64,000 nucleotides of DNA from Halichoerus grypus (Eukaryota; Chordata; Mammalia; Carnivora; Phocidae). Within the stretch, counting starts at the first letter, position 1, and each line of letters begins with the position of its first letter. The notes under the pieces are model-generated. The model worked only from the letters and a program-made list of their open reading frames with translations. It was not told the origin of the DNA and did not search any database. The stretch is taken from NCBI RefSeq assembly GCF_964656455.1, contig NC_135724.1, positions 14,770,919 through 14,834,918 of the forward strand. Reading direction: 5' to 3'. A program made the translations under genes and the position numbers. Positions 43,857 through 55,744 of this stretch are shown here, one piece after another.

Positions 43857-44270
43857 AGGGGGAAGCAGAAGAGTGTCTTAGGTGTTCCCTATTTTCATTG
43901 GAGCTGTCTTAGGAGAGAGCAGGGCCATAATGGGGTCCCTTGGTGCTGGCTGAGCCTTCATGCAAAACGTGAAGCATGTTCCAGATGCCCTTTAGAGCAC
44001 AGGTACGGTGAGGAGAACCATAATAAATAGGTACTAAAACAGTGGTAGATTCTTCTCTAGATTAAGGTCAGAATTTTCCCCGGGGTGTTGCAAGTAAACA
44101 CACTTTGGGGGACCAGAGACTTCTGGTTTGCTGTTAAGGTGATGTGAAGTGGAAGGAGATGGTTCCCACTGGTACGACATCTGGAGCCCACACCCCCACA
44201 TTAGCTTTTATAAATCTCCTTCAAATTTTCCTTTTGTGCTTTTCCCCCCCTTAAGTCATTTTGCTGATTT
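43857..44270. other. No gene recognised
   Basis: Unique sequence between the L1 and the tandem SINEs. Confidence 0.45.
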
Positions 44271-44282
44271 AAACCTTATTTT

Positions 44283-44473
44283 TATTTTTATTATTTTTAA
44301 AGATTTTATTTATTTGAGAGAGAGACAGACAGAGCATGAAGAGGGGGAGGGGCAGAGGAGAGGGAAAAGGAGAAGAAGACTCCCTGCTGAGTGGGGAGCC
44401 TGATGTGGGTCTTGATCCCAGGACCCTGGGATCATGAACTGAGTCGAAGTTTGACTGAGCCACCCAGGTGCCT
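44283..44473 (-). mobile_element. CAN-SINE A of a tandem pair, minus strand
   Basis: Tail AAAGATTTTATTTATTTGAG, (GA)n, CAGGACCCTGGGATCATGA and head GAGCCACCCAGGTGCC. It is followed at once by another copy in the same orientation. The flanking words GATTTAAACCTTATTTT (from 44267), CTAAACTTTATTTT (from 44474) and GATTTAAACTTTATTTT (from 44686) show that the target sequence is present three times. Confidence 0.93.
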
Positions 44474-44487
44474 CTAAACTTTATTTT

Positions 44488-44683
44488 TTTTTTAAAAATT
44501 TTATTTATTTATTTATTTGGGAGAGAAAGAGAGAGCAAGTGGGCTGAGGAGCAGAGGGAGAGGGACAAGCAGACTTTGATGAATGCAAAGCCTGATGCAG
44601 GGCCTGATCTCATGACCCTGAGATCATGACCTGAGCCAAAATCAAGAGTCGGATGCTTAACTGACTGAGCCACCCAGGCACCT
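44488..44683 (-). mobile_element. CAN-SINE B of a tandem pair, minus strand
   Basis: Tail AAAAATTTTATTTATTTATT, (GA)n, GATCTCATGACCCTGAGATC and head GAGCCACCCAGGCACC. The body differs from copy A (ATCAAGAGTCGGATGCTTAAC), so the two belong to different subfamilies and are separate insertions, not a segmental duplication. Confidence 0.93.
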
Positions 44684-44701
44684 CTGATTTAAACTTTATT
44701 T

Positions 44702-45139
44702 TACTTGTGTCTGAATAGTAGGTTGAAAAAGGGGTAGAGAGGACAGTGATGCCTGTCCAACTCTGTGAAGGACCTGTAATATCTGGTTGATGTTACCTGT
44801 TTGAGCAAACTGAGGAACTAAAGAATCAAGGTGGTGTAGAAAAGTCCTCAGATATCATCATGGGCTTCAGAGGGAGAGAGGGCAGGTATTCTAGCTCTGA
44901 AATCTCTGCAACTGTGCAGGTGGTAGATGTAGGTGGAATGTCTCCTCTCCGGACATACCACCTTCAAGGAAAACCCATGCCCACTAGACTTGGGTCATGG
45001 TCCACTATCTAAGGTCATGTTCTGGTGAACGGCTGTGGAGCGCCAGATTTCCATGTGCAGCATGTATCTGCCAAATGATTCTCAAAAGAGAAGAAATTTA
45101 TGTGGTCTTACCCACACCAGCTAGTCAGTTTTCAGTGGT
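44702..45139. other. No gene recognised
   Basis: Unique-looking sequence. Confidence 0.4.
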
Positions 45140-45290
45140 AAAGGATTGACTGTACACTTTGTTAATTCCCAAAAGCCCACTGGGTGCCTTCCATGTGCCA
45201 AACACAATTCCAGACATGTGGGACACGTCAGCGAGGTAAAGATCCCTGTTCTTATGGAGCCAGTATTCTAGTGCTGTATGAATGTTTTTT
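45140..45290 (-). repeat. L2 LINE 3' end, minus strand
   Basis: CCCACTGGGTGCCTTCCATG, AACACAATTCCAGACATGTG and TTATGGAGCCAGTATTCTAG follow the reverse of the L2 3' end. Confidence 0.78.
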
Positions 45291-47826
45291 CCCTTTTTTT
45301 TTATTCCTTTTAAAATACTCCAGTGAGTATGTATTTTTTAGGCATTTCACTGATAATTAAAATCTTCCATCAGATGGAAATTTGGACAGGTTAAAAAAAA
45401 TTGAATTCATTTTGCTATTTCATAGTTCTTTTAGAAAAGAAATTATATGGAGTTGTGGTTTCACCTAATAGACAAAATGCTGTTTTTACATTATGCTCAT
45501 ATTTCAATTATCTATGCTAACCCTTATGCCTATTTCCATGGATAACTTCGAGCTGGCTTCACTTCTGGAGCTTATTCAGAATGGGTTTCATTTTTGTTTT
45601 GCTTCAATATCACTGTCAAAAAAAGAATTGGGAGATTTCCTCAGTACATAAATAGAGAGGGGAATGTATTTTGTAGTCCTTCTCTTCAGAAGGATGATCT
45701 AGATAAATTCGTACACATTTTATTTCTACCCATCACAGCACAGCACAACACAAACCACTGCAATTACCTCAGCAACAAGCTAGCAGTGCAACTATATCAT
45801 TTCAATTTTTCATCTTTTCCCTTTGACTTGATGTGTGTTTTACACAGTATATCAGCAAAATCTCATCAACCCCAGCCTCCTTTAGGCTAATAAATCTCAG
45901 TCACAAATTAATCTCACACAAAAGGGTGGGGGGAAGGAAGATCACAACAGGAAAAAGCTAATGGCCACAATCAGTCACCACTGTACTTCCTCAAATAAAT
46001 ACTCTCAAGCCATGCTAGGGAAATTCCAGATTTTTCAGCCAGTGTCAAACTGTTATCATATTGGGCTGTTGCTTTCATTTCTTTGGCTATTTTGATTCTG
46101 TGGGAGTACTGTGACCTTTGGGTCATTGCTTATTCAACCAATGAAGTCATCGGTGTCTCAGTGACATTGGTGAAAATTGTTCACACAGCTTAAACGATGC
46201 TTATCGTTTCTCACTGAACTTGGTTTATCTTTGTTTACTTCCTAATTTTAATGTAAGAATTAGATGCATTTCTGTCATTAAAATGGAAATGTGCCCTCAA
46301 ACACCTAGAAGGACCCCAGAACCTACTCCCTTGGCAGTGTTAGCATCCTCCCACTTTTTCTGGAGTTGGAACCTGGTTGATGTAGGCAAGAGCCTACATC
46401 ATCATATATAAAGAAAGAAAAAGTCATATTTTGCAATCATGGCAAATGACTCAATGTCAGAGGAAACAGAAAAAAAAGTAAGATCTGGATTGTTTGTTTC
46501 TTTTTTTTTCAGTGTCCAAAGCAGAGGCCAATGTTATGAGACAATACCACAAATGAGGACATTAAAATACAGCCTTGATTGTACCAAATATGTTTTGTTA
46601 AATGTAAATGATCTCTCTGGAGAATTGTGCCAGATGAGTGTGGCACAAATGTCACTATAACCAACGGCACATGGTTACCTTTTCAATAAATCTTATGCCA
46701 GAGTCACCAAAATGTAACTCTTACTTTTAACACATTTATCTTTTTAAAAGCTCTAAAGTGGGTTGTGTCATAGTGTGTTTAGATGTTTGTCACTCAAAGT
46801 GCAAAATAAGCCCCGAATGCATTCTTGAAAATATTGGAGAAATCTGGAAACTGATTAAAATTATATGAAATCTGAGGGGCCAATCTTAGTTTTGTTAAAA
46901 ATCTTTGAAGTTCCTAATTAAACATGAAAACATCGAAATATAAACACATGGTGTTTTCTTTCTTTTTTGGATCAGAATATGAAGCCATCACATGAATTCC
47001 TCTGCCTTCAATATTGTATTCAGGGTTAGCACCTGCAATTAAATTTTCTGCCATTTATCTCTTCAGGTCTCCTATTAATTGTGAAAAATGATTCAGTGGT
47101 GGCCCAAAGGAGACGGGCCCAAAGGAGATGTCACAGCCAGCTGTTGACGTTGCAGAAGGGTTTTGTTCATTTTCGCATGCCTTTGTCTTCTCTGTCTCTC
47201 TCTCAACATGGAACCGAAGCAGGTGGTGATAACCAGTTCTTTATATCTTCTCCTCTTTGTTGTGGCTTCTTGGATCCCCTCTTTAAACAAGATGAGACTA
47301 AAGATTTTTAGCCTTTCAAGGAACAATATAGCAGTAGATACCTGATCGGGCCAAACAGTGCGTGAGAAGAGCAACGTTGGGAAACACAGATGATTCCAGG
47401 ATAAAAGTGCAACAGAGCTGCTACATGTTAGCCTCGAGGTGCTGATCCGCTGTCTTCAATCCCCAAATGATGAACCTATAGTTCCACAGGATTTTTTAAT
47501 TTATCTATTTGGTCCTCTCTTTATTATTGGTTATTTTGCTTTCAAAATTGGAATTTGAGGTCTGAAATAACAAAGACGCAGGGATTTCTTTTTTGCAAAG
47601 CCAGAATTTCACATTCTTAGTGCTACTCTAGGATCATGAACCAGGTACCACATGAAGGGTTTTACTTACCCAGTGAAACTTGGGCAGGGCCTTTCTCTTG
47701 GATTTCTCCAGATTTCCCTCCTGCCCATCTGTGTTTATAATCCAACACAAAAAGGATACAGGAAAGTTATCTATGTGTCCATGTCAGTTCTCTATTGTTC
47801 ATTTAGATTATTTCACACTTTTAACT
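45291..47826. other. 2.5 kb unique AT-rich DNA, no gene recognised
   Basis: No repeats recognised. The part 45290-46020 and 46660-47060 resembles conserved non-coding DNA (TTCCATGGATAAC, TAATTAAACATG, TAAATCTCAGTCACAAATTAA). Open frames at 45594-45890, 46220-46660 and 47081-47374 have no known domain. At 47097-47125 GGCCCAAAGGAGA occurs twice in tandem (GTGGCCCAAAGGAGACG, then GGCCCAAAGGAGATG). Confidence 0.4.
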
Positions 47827-47925
47827 GATATATATATATATCTCCACACACATACATACATGTAGTCTGTGTATTCTGTATATAGTCTCTATAGTCTCTC
47901 TCTGTATATAGACTGTATGTATAAC
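47827..47925. repeat. (TA)n and TCTATAG-rich simple sequence
   Basis: TATATATATATAT at about 47829-47841 is followed by CACACACATACATACATG and repeated TATAGTCTC/TGTATATAG words to about 47925. This is low-complexity sequence. Confidence 0.8.
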
Positions 47926-48619
47926 AGTCTGTAATTAATAACTTTTTAATAAATATTTTCCATATGTGGGTTTCTTTAGGAAAAATTGCTGTAACTAGCA
48001 GAACAAATAAAGGATATAAATATGTTTTACTTTTATACATTCTGCCCAAACCCCCTTCAGAAAATCTGTAGACATTTACTCTTTAAACAGGAATATACAG
48101 AAATGTCTCTGTAATATTTTTTGTTCTGAAAAATCACCAAAATTCCAGTAGAAAGAAGAAGGTGAAGAAGTGGGAGGGAATCATGCCTCTTTTGTTGTAC
48201 AAAATTTGTAAAAACCAGAGGCCAAAGGAACTCATTTTTTTTTCTATGAAGTTTTCAAGAATTCCTCTGTGAAATAAATTTTCTTTTAAAAATTTCATTT
48301 TGATTTATTTTTTATATTCCTTTCTCATCCTTTCTTTTTCTTTGGGGGCATCCTTTAGGGCTTTTCCTGTATCAGAAATAGCTGTTGTCAACAGTTTTCC
48401 ACTGTTGGTTAAAACTTGCAGTCAGAAGCAGTTCTTAGACACCTGTTCACATGTTTCGCCCTCTCTGCAGAGTTGGAAGGAAGCACTTGTGGGCCTTTGC
48501 TCTTGAGCAGGGAGTTTAGACATCCAACAGTTTAGACATCTCCTGAGTACTAGATGTAATCAGGTTTAAAGTACGAAAGATCTTCAACCACTTCTGTTTT
48601 TCACTCAGGCACAAAACCT
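47926..48619. other. AT-rich unique DNA, no gene recognised
   Basis: No exon or repeat recognised. Confidence 0.4.
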
Positions 48620-49335
48620 TGAATTTCTTTGACCATCTGGCACCATCTCCACTGCCAACACCCCAGCCTAAGCCACCATCTTCTCTTGTCTGGACCACCA
48701 TAGAAACCTGATAATGACTCCTCTTGCTTCATTCTTGTCTGTGGGCCATTCTCTACACTGAAGCCTGGGTGATCTGGGGAGAGCCCAAATGAGATCATGT
48801 CTCTTCCCTGCTCTACATCCTCCACTGAATTTCCATGGCAATTAGAATAAAATCCTATCTCCTTTCCATGGCTTTGGCAGCCCCACCAGATCTGACCCTG
48901 TCCAGCACCCATCTTCTCTCCTCTTATCTCCCCTGGTCCACTTTTCTCCAGCCAGGTGATCTTCTGTCTTGCTCCTCTGCCAAGCCTGTTCCTGGTTCAC
49001 TTGCTGGTCTCGTTCCCTGAACAGCTTCTCCCCCAGATCCTTATGTGGCTGCTTCCTTCTCACCATCCACCTCTTAGCTCAAGTGTTAGCTCTCTGAAAG
49101 GCCTTCTCATACCTCCTTATCTGAATAGCACCTTCCACTCACCATTTTCTATGCCATGGACACATTTTTTTTTTCTTCAGAGCATTTATTAGGAACTGAA
49201 ATTATGTTACTTATTTTTCAGTTTATGTGTCCCTCTTCCATATTCCCCAGAAGAGCATGAACTCTATGATGCAGACATCTTGTCTGCCGTATTCACTAAT
49301 ATCTGGAACAGTAGCTGAAACAGAATGAATGCTTT
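48620..49335 (+). repeat. L2 LINE fragment, about 0.7 kb, plus strand, with 3' end
   Basis: CTTGTCTGGACCACCATAGA, CCATTCTCTACACTGAAGCC, GAGATCATGTCTCTTCCCTG, CACCAGATCTGACCCTGTCC, TTCTCACCATCCACCTCTTA and AGAGCATGAACTCTATGATG are L2 ORF2-end and 3' UTR blocks in order. It is the best preserved L2 of the window. Frames at 48516-49066 on both strands are relics or chance. Confidence 0.88.
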
Positions 49336-49439
49336 ATTGGATGAAGTATCATTGAAACCTTCCTCTCCTGTATCCAATCAGTTTCCATATTCTATTGATA
49401 TTTCCTCCTAAATATTTCTTGCATCTGTCTAATTTTCAT
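49336..49439. other. Short unassigned spacer
   Basis: No feature recognised between two L2 pieces. Confidence 0.4.
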
Positions 49440-49640
49440 TATCCTTCTCCATTTTAGTCTGAACTTTATATCTTCAGTCCTATGCTGCTGGATGAGCCTC
49501 CTAACTGGCCTCCCATATTCCTTTGCCTCTTCCTCCAATTCATCACATAAACTTCTTAAGACAGTGTTCTGGTCATGTGAATTTCAGGTTTTAAAACCTT
49601 CAGTTGATTTCCATAACCTGAAGACACCTGGGTGAGCCAC
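49440..49640 (+). repeat. L2 LINE fragment, plus strand
   Basis: GATGAGCCTCCTAACTGGCC, CAATTCATCACATAAACTTC and GTGTTCTGGTCATGTGAATT resemble the same L2 ORF2-end region as at 48.7 kb, so this is a second insertion or a rearranged piece. Confidence 0.65.
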
Positions 49641-50099
49641 CGCAATACCTTCCTTTATTGTGAGAGCCCAGTGCACATACATCATTATTGTTAATAGGCC
49701 CACTTTCCTCTGATCACAGTAGTTAGCATATCCTGGACTCACAATCCTTCCCTTGAGCTCATAAATGAATATTCAGAGAAAAAGGGTCTTTCTTTCTGCT
49801 GGGCTGTGAAGCTGAAGAAGTTGAGGTTCCTGAAGGCCAGGATCCCTGATCTCATGGTGGTAGCCCATCTTTAACTAGACAGGAAAAAAACCAACACATG
49901 GAAGAAATTAGAAGTAGTTGCATGAGTGAGAAGAGGAAAAATGCTGATAATATCATTTGAGTGCTTGGACCCTGCTGTGTCTGAATTTATTTATCAATTG
50001 GGGGGAGTCAATAAATTCCTATTTTTTAATAGACTACTTTGTCTTGGGTTTCTGTGACTCTCTGTCAAGATTTCTGATTACTATGACTTGGCTTTCAAA
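49641..50099. other. No gene recognised
   Basis: Unique sequence. Confidence 0.4.
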
Positions 50100-50550
50100 C
50101 CTTTTACAATTAGATCAAATCTTACTTCCCACTCCCGTTTTTCTTCTGCTTTCTTCCACTCTTCTCAGTACCTCTTCCCAGCTGTGGTTGTGCTTTCCTG
50201 CCCTTGACTGATTTCCTGTCATTATCATGTGTGGGATGGCTTCTCCTCTTTCTGCTTGTTTCAGTCCTTTCTGTTCTTTAAAACTCAGATTAAATTTTCC
50301 CTTCTTGGGGGCGCCTGGCTGGCTCAGTCATTAGAGCGTGTGATTTTTGACCTCAGGGTTGTAAGTTTGAGCTCCATGTTGGGTGTAGAGATTACTTAAA
50401 TTTTCCCTTCTCCATGAAGTCTTGGAGAAGACTCAGCTCATACTGATCTTTCCCTCCTCCAAACCTCTCTAGTATTTCTTGTTTGTGACTTTTGTTTAAA
50501 AGTAACTATATACCATCTTATGCTATGCTATTGGTGCCATTAATCGTTTA
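50100..50550 (+). repeat. Probable diverged L2, plus strand, split by a SINE
   Basis: CTGTTCTTTAAAACTCAGAT, CTTCTCCATGAAGTCTTGGA and TCCAAACCTCTCTAGTATTT resemble the L2 3' region. The short CAN-SINE at 50306-50395 interrupts it. Confidence 0.5.
50306..50395 (+). mobile_element. Short CAN-SINE of an older subfamily, plus strand
   Basis: Only 90 bp: head GGGGGCGCCTGGCTGGCTCAG, then GACCTCAGGGTTGTAAG and an end with GTTGGGTGTAGAGATTACTT instead of the usual (CT)n and poly-A tail. Perfect 16-bp target duplications TTAAATTTTCCCTTCT at 50290-50305 and 50396-50411 fix the ends. The short end type is a known variant of the family. Confidence 0.93.
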
Positions 50551-50924
50551 TATTATAAATTAGGATCTCAAAAATGCCACTGCCTGCAGGGGTCAGTTGA
50601 TGTAAATATGTGAATTGGGCTGGTATAACATGAGGAGTGGTGGCATGGTGAATGGAGAGGTGTATGTCCTGCCTAATTGCCTAAATTAAAAATTTTAAAA
50701 AGTGTGTTGACCAAGTGAGCCATGGAGGTTGGATCTAGTCCCTGCTCTTAATCGGAAATTACGTTTTAGAGAAGAGAAATTGGGGTTAGATAGTTGTCTT
50801 TACTCTCTTCTAGGGGACCATCAATGTCACATTCCTTAGAACGCCATTTTGAAAAAGAGATCAAAACATTTTTTTTCTTAAGAGGACCAAATCATTCTCA
50901 GATTCACAGCATGTTTTCCCTGTC
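50551..50924. other. No gene recognised
   Basis: Unique sequence; nothing supported. Confidence 0.4.
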
Positions 50925-51120
50925 CACATCACATCTTGGAAGTAGAAGGGGACCTTGCAGATCATGCATTCTGTTCTTTCTCCCAATGCAGAAATGCTGT
51001 TTACAACCCCATGACAGATGGCTTCTACTTGAGCATTTCCAGGATTTAAAAGCTCGATCTTTTGTTGAGAAAGCCCATTTCTTTGTAGAGCAGCTCTAAT
51101 TAGAAAATCCTTTCTCATAG
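50925..51120 (+). repeat. CR1/L3-type LINE fragment, plus strand
   Basis: CTTGGAAGTAGAAGGGGACC, GCAGAAATGCTGTTTACAAC, GACAGATGGCTTCTACTTGA and GAAAATCCTTTCTCATAG follow the CR1/L3 end pattern. The open frame across it (50794-51099) is not a gene. Confidence 0.65.
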
Positions 51121-52169
51121 CTTGACAAAATAGACCCCTTTAAACTATTTATTGTTTTTAGTTCTGTTTAACAAATATACAACATCTGCTTGTTGCAAAC
51201 ATGCAAAGGTATTCAAGAAGACAAATGAAAGGGTAATAAAAAAAGTTAAACCAAACCAAACTTCCTTTATGACTTGAATTATCACGACTTCTTAAGAGAT
51301 TGAGTAGGATGTAGGAAAGACGGACCCCGTCACAACTAACTTCTAATTAAGCAGTGCTGAGGTTCAGGAGGCACTTTGAATACTTAAAGTTGTATGATGC
51401 TCATACTCTGCAAGCTATTTGTCACTGTTCTTATTTGTGGACCTGATACCATTGTTGCCTCAGGTTTTTAATGAAAGAGGCACCTTCTGCAGCCCTACAA
51501 GGGGGCAGTACTAGAGTCAGCTTTTCACATTTCTCTCAGCCTTTTTATTCACCCTTCTCTGTAAACACTTCGCCTGGGAGCGCAGGAGGTGCTGCCCTGT
51601 GTCCTGAAGTATCTCCTGTTGAGTCTTTCTCAGTTTGTTCTGCTTTTATTACGATAGAAACAGACTGAGATCTCCTAAAAGCCCATTTTCTTTGATTGTC
51701 AATAGCTCTAGATAATCTCTGTATTTATCTATTTATCAAGGCCCATCTGTTCTTTGGAAGTAATTTAATAATTGGTATAGAAAATGTTATATGGTAGGTT
51801 GTGATATGAGATGAGATGATATAATACTTACTGCTAGTTTCAGATTTTATTTCACTAAAAGCTTCCATCTTATGCATTGTTCTTTGTTTATTCACAGCAC
51901 AGGTGCCAAAATGCTGGGCTGCCCCATAAAGTTTCTCTAGATATCTGGGCTGAGACTTGAATCGAGGGACTTGTGACACATCATAGACAAATTAGGGCAC
52001 TTATTCCCTTAGTCACTTCTCATAAAAAGTTTACAACTAGTTTTACATGGATAAGGCTATAAAAGACTTGTTACCAGTTTTTCTGCTGACAAAAATGCTG
52101 GACTGAATAGTGGGAGTAGAAATTACTGTAATCCTAGTGCACTCTGTAATAGTTCATCCAGTTGATAAT
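51121..52169. other. AT-rich unique DNA, no gene recognised
   Basis: No repeats or exons recognised. Confidence 0.4.
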
Positions 52170-52182
52170 GACCATGTGTAGT

Positions 52183-52393
52183 ATATTTATTTTTATTTTT
52201 ATTTTTTTAAAGATTTTATTTATTTGACAATGAGAGACACAGTGAGAGAGGGAACACAAGCAGGGGGAGTGAGAGAGGGAGAAGCAGGCTTCCTGCGGAG
52301 CAGGGAGCCCGATGCGGGGCTCGATCCCAAGAACCCGGGATCATGACCTGAGCCTAAGGCAGACGCTTAATGACTGAGCCACCCAGGCGCCCC
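52183..52393 (-). mobile_element. CAN-SINE, minus strand
   Basis: Tail TTTAAAGATTTTATTTATTT, (GA)n, GGGCTCGATCCCAAGAACC and head GAGCCACCCAGGCGCCCC. Perfect 13-bp target duplications GACCATGTGTAGT lie at 52170-52182 and 52394-52406. It is head to head with the plus-strand copy at 52501. Confidence 0.96.
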
Positions 52394-52500
52394 GACCATG
52401 TGTAGTTTAGGTGGAGCTCATTCTGGTCTCCTGCACAAAGACAGAGTGTACTCTTCCTCTCACTCAAAATTTTGTTCTGATGTTGAAACTTACTGATGCC

Positions 52501-52699
52501 AGGGCACCTGGGTGGCTCAGTCAGTTAAGCGTCTGCCTTCAGCTCAGGTCATGATCCAGGAGTCCCAGGATCGAGCCCCACATTGGGCTCCCTGCTTAGC
52601 AGGGAGTCTGCCATCTCCCTCTCCCTCTGCCCCTCCCCCCTCTCGTGCTCTCTATCTCTCTCAGATAAATAAATAAAATCTTAAAAAAAAAAAAAAAAA
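52501..52699 (+). mobile_element. CAN-SINE, plus strand
   Basis: Head AGGGCACCTGGGTGGCTCAG, body GTCTGCCTTCAGCTCAGG, (CT)n, AATAAATAAAATCTT and an A17 tail. An imperfect target duplication is visible as GAAACTTACTGATGCC at 52485-52500 and GAAACTGATTGAAGCC at 52700-52715. The long pure A-tail suggests a young insertion. Confidence 0.95.
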
Positions 52700-52715
52700 G
52701 AAACTGATTGAAGCC

Positions 52716-53365
52716 ATACATGCACCAAGAGGGTATGAGAAGGCTTATTACTCACACATTGAGGCTTCTGGGGAGAGCGGGGCAGGCTTCCAGGCAGGTC
52801 TGAAAATGGGGTGAGAGAGCTGGGAAAGGAGATTGGCTTGGCTTATATTGTGGTTGTGGGGGTGGGACTGGGGTGAAGGTTTGCTTACGTGGGCTGGGGC
52901 TGACACGTTTGAACTTTTTGCTGGCACTAAAGGAGGGTGCACCCAGGCCTTCTTAGCAGCTTCCTCCAATGTAGAGCAGAAGGGGAAGAAGGACTGGTGG
53001 AACATGGAAGCTGTCAGCAGCCAAATATAAAACCTGGAACCAAAGACTTTACTATAGTGCTAAGTGTGCTTTTAGGTAAAATCGAACTTTTCTGGGCAGG
53101 TGCACTGCACCCAGGATGAAGAGCTCACAGACCTCTCACTAATTGCTTCCCTTTTACTTCTTGCTACCCTTCTCTTCCCTGTGAGATCCTTCCTGTACCC
53201 CACCCTCAGCAGAAATGTAATAGTCTTAAACTGTTGGCTCAGACTCCTGCTTCTCTTACTAAGTTTGGATTCCTGCTTATATACATTCATGTTGGGCAAA
53301 TGTTTGTACTATGTATATGTGAATATAGACTACAGGGAATTCAATTTCCTTTTCTTCCCCTTTGG
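52716..53365. other. No gene recognised
   Basis: Unique sequence with a GC-richer part at 52760-52960. Open frames at 52748-53119 on both strands carry no domain. Confidence 0.4.
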
Positions 53366-53418
53366 GTTAGGAGTGTGTATTGACTTTGCAGAACCATGGC
53401 AGCAAGTTGTAAATGATG
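53366..53418 (+). repeat. 53-bp shared sequence, copy B (plus strand)
   Basis: This aligns to the minus strand of 36056-36108 at about 79% identity. Similarity weakens on both sides, so the surviving homologous block is short. The family is unrecognised. Confidence 0.6.
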
Positions 53419-55744
53419 GATGAGCAGAACATCTCCCGTGCTAGAGGAGGTGGGACTGCAGAGAGCTATGGGAGTGCAGGTGTACTTGGCCACTTTTTCC
53501 TACATCTACATTATTGGCGTGTAAATCTACTAAGTCTTCTCTACTAAGGCTGAGTTCCTTAGTGATACAGTTTGGAAATTGGCCATTGGTGTAATGGAGT
53601 CATTGTAGGGACTCTCATGTGATTGAAAAGAGCATCATTCTCGGTAAGTATGTCTGTACAGGTAGAGCTCAGAATCAAATGCTTTCCACACTTAGAAGTT
53701 TGGGAGACTCTAAAGGAGGCATGAGTAGAGAATTTGACTTGTAAAGAGATTATCTGATCCTAGATTTTCTTTTTTTTTTTTTTACACAGATTTGTTGTTT
53801 TCTGTTGTTGTTAATGCTTGCTTAATTTCAGGTTTCTTATCTTCCTCATGAAAAAAACCTCTGGATAAATGTTGGGCAAAGAAGCTACTTCTCACTCATT
53901 CCCCAGTCCAAAAGGTATTAAAAATAGAAAAATTTTGTTGAGACAGATTTTACCAAGTGATTAAAGGCATTTGAAATTAAAGCTTAGTGCAATTTTACTA
54001 ATGATTTTGAAATATTGAAATTAGAATCTGTCAGGTGCCAAGTGCCTAAGGAACAGAACAAATCACACAGTTAGGCAAAGTCTCAGATAAAATTCACTCC
54101 ATTTCAACTCATTCACACACGTTAAATGTATCTGCTGGGCTTAAGGATGGATTGTGGTTGAGAGTGCCAACTTCAGAAGTACGTAAGACATTCTGCTTTG
54201 CTTCAAGATTCAATGCAAGCCCTTGGCTGACTATTGTTACTTGCACAAAGATTATATGCCAACATTATTATTCTTGCCAGTGTAAACACCAAATGTGAGA
54301 GGCTGTTACAGTCTTTACTACAGCACACTTTTCACCATGATAATTTAAAATCATTCATGTGTTTTTACTTAGCGTTGGTATGATGCTTTATCCTAGGAGA
54401 ACTCTTTGAAATTTCCATCATTAATCTTTCAAGCAATCTATCTAGGGGGATAAGTTAGGACTCCTGGCACTGTCTCACACCTGAGTATACAGAGCAGAAA
54501 GAGGTCATTGGACTTGAACCAAATCATAATATTTTAATACAAGAATGAGAACTAATAGCCCTGGAGTTTCCAATTTGTTGTTTAGCCATTTGGCTTATGC
54601 TCCTGCAAGTCATGTTACTTGTATGAATTTGGGAGAACCGTTAGGCCCCTGAAAGGTACATCTTAAATAGGAAGCAAATTAGAGGAATCAGTTGAGCTCA
54701 GCGCTCCTTCAAGAGAAATACTCTGCAACTGCCACCTACTATAGAGTTACTTCCCCCCTTCACTCCTATTTTATATTTTTCCGTATATAATGCAGAGAAA
54801 AACTTCTGTGGGAAGTTAGCCAGAATTTTCATGGTGTTTCAGAGAAAAAAATTTCTGACATATCTGTGGAAGGTCTTCATTTTGACAGCTCCAAGCCTTG
54901 GATTTGGGAGCTAGAGAACCAAGAAAGAATTTCTTCAAACTAGGAGTCAGGCAGAGAGAAGACCACTAGCAGTAGTGATAGGAATTATCCAGAGGAAGAC
55001 TTTTTGTGGTACAGACCTTGGCGTGATTAGAACATCAGGAAAATTTGGACCAGATCATACAAATAATTTACAGAGCTTTTTCAGAGATATGAACTAGAAG
55101 CTTTATTAGGAAATCAAATGTCCACGATAGAACATTTTTAGCTGCTTGGCAAAAAGCCTTGGTCAAACAAAAAGAATTCAGATGCTTTTGGTGACAGCTG
55201 ACGTGGAATAACTTTTTATAGTACATATTTTATCATGTGGCACAATTTGTGAATTTTCTCACAAAAAAAGTGACAGTCAACGGAGGCCTGTGTTTGTGGG
55301 TTTTATCTGTAAAAATAAAAGATCCAGGTTCAGTGAAAAATAAAATTCACAACTTATCAACATTCAAAAATAGAAAAAAGTTTCAGTGCTGTTTTAGGGA
55401 AGCTGAATGAAGTAGAGAATTGTTCATGATTAGCTTCTAAACTAAAGGAACATAATTTAGAAAACAACGAAAAAAAGTGTAGTTTTGTGTTATTTTTTGC
55501 CAGGGTTAGAAAGTTAGTCATAAGGAGATTTCCAGGAAGCCATAAGGCAGTCCAAAGGCTTCTAGATGAGTGAAATTCTTTATTCCCTTTCAGGATTCTT
55601 TGCTGTGGTAGAGAACTTTCTTTTGCATGTCCAACCTTGTCTTGAATGATCTATCTTTCCTTAGGATGTCTACCCACCTTTCGGGACTCAGTGCACATTT
55701 TACCTCATCTGTGTAGCCTGATTGCTCCATGGGTTGGGGAACCC
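53419..55744. other. 2.3 kb unique DNA, no gene recognised
   Basis: AT-rich and largely repeat-free; 53930-55500 resembles conserved non-coding DNA. A possible L2 end lies at 55590-55735 (CTTAGGATGTCTACCCACC, GTGCACATTTTACCTCATC), weakly supported. Confidence 0.4.
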
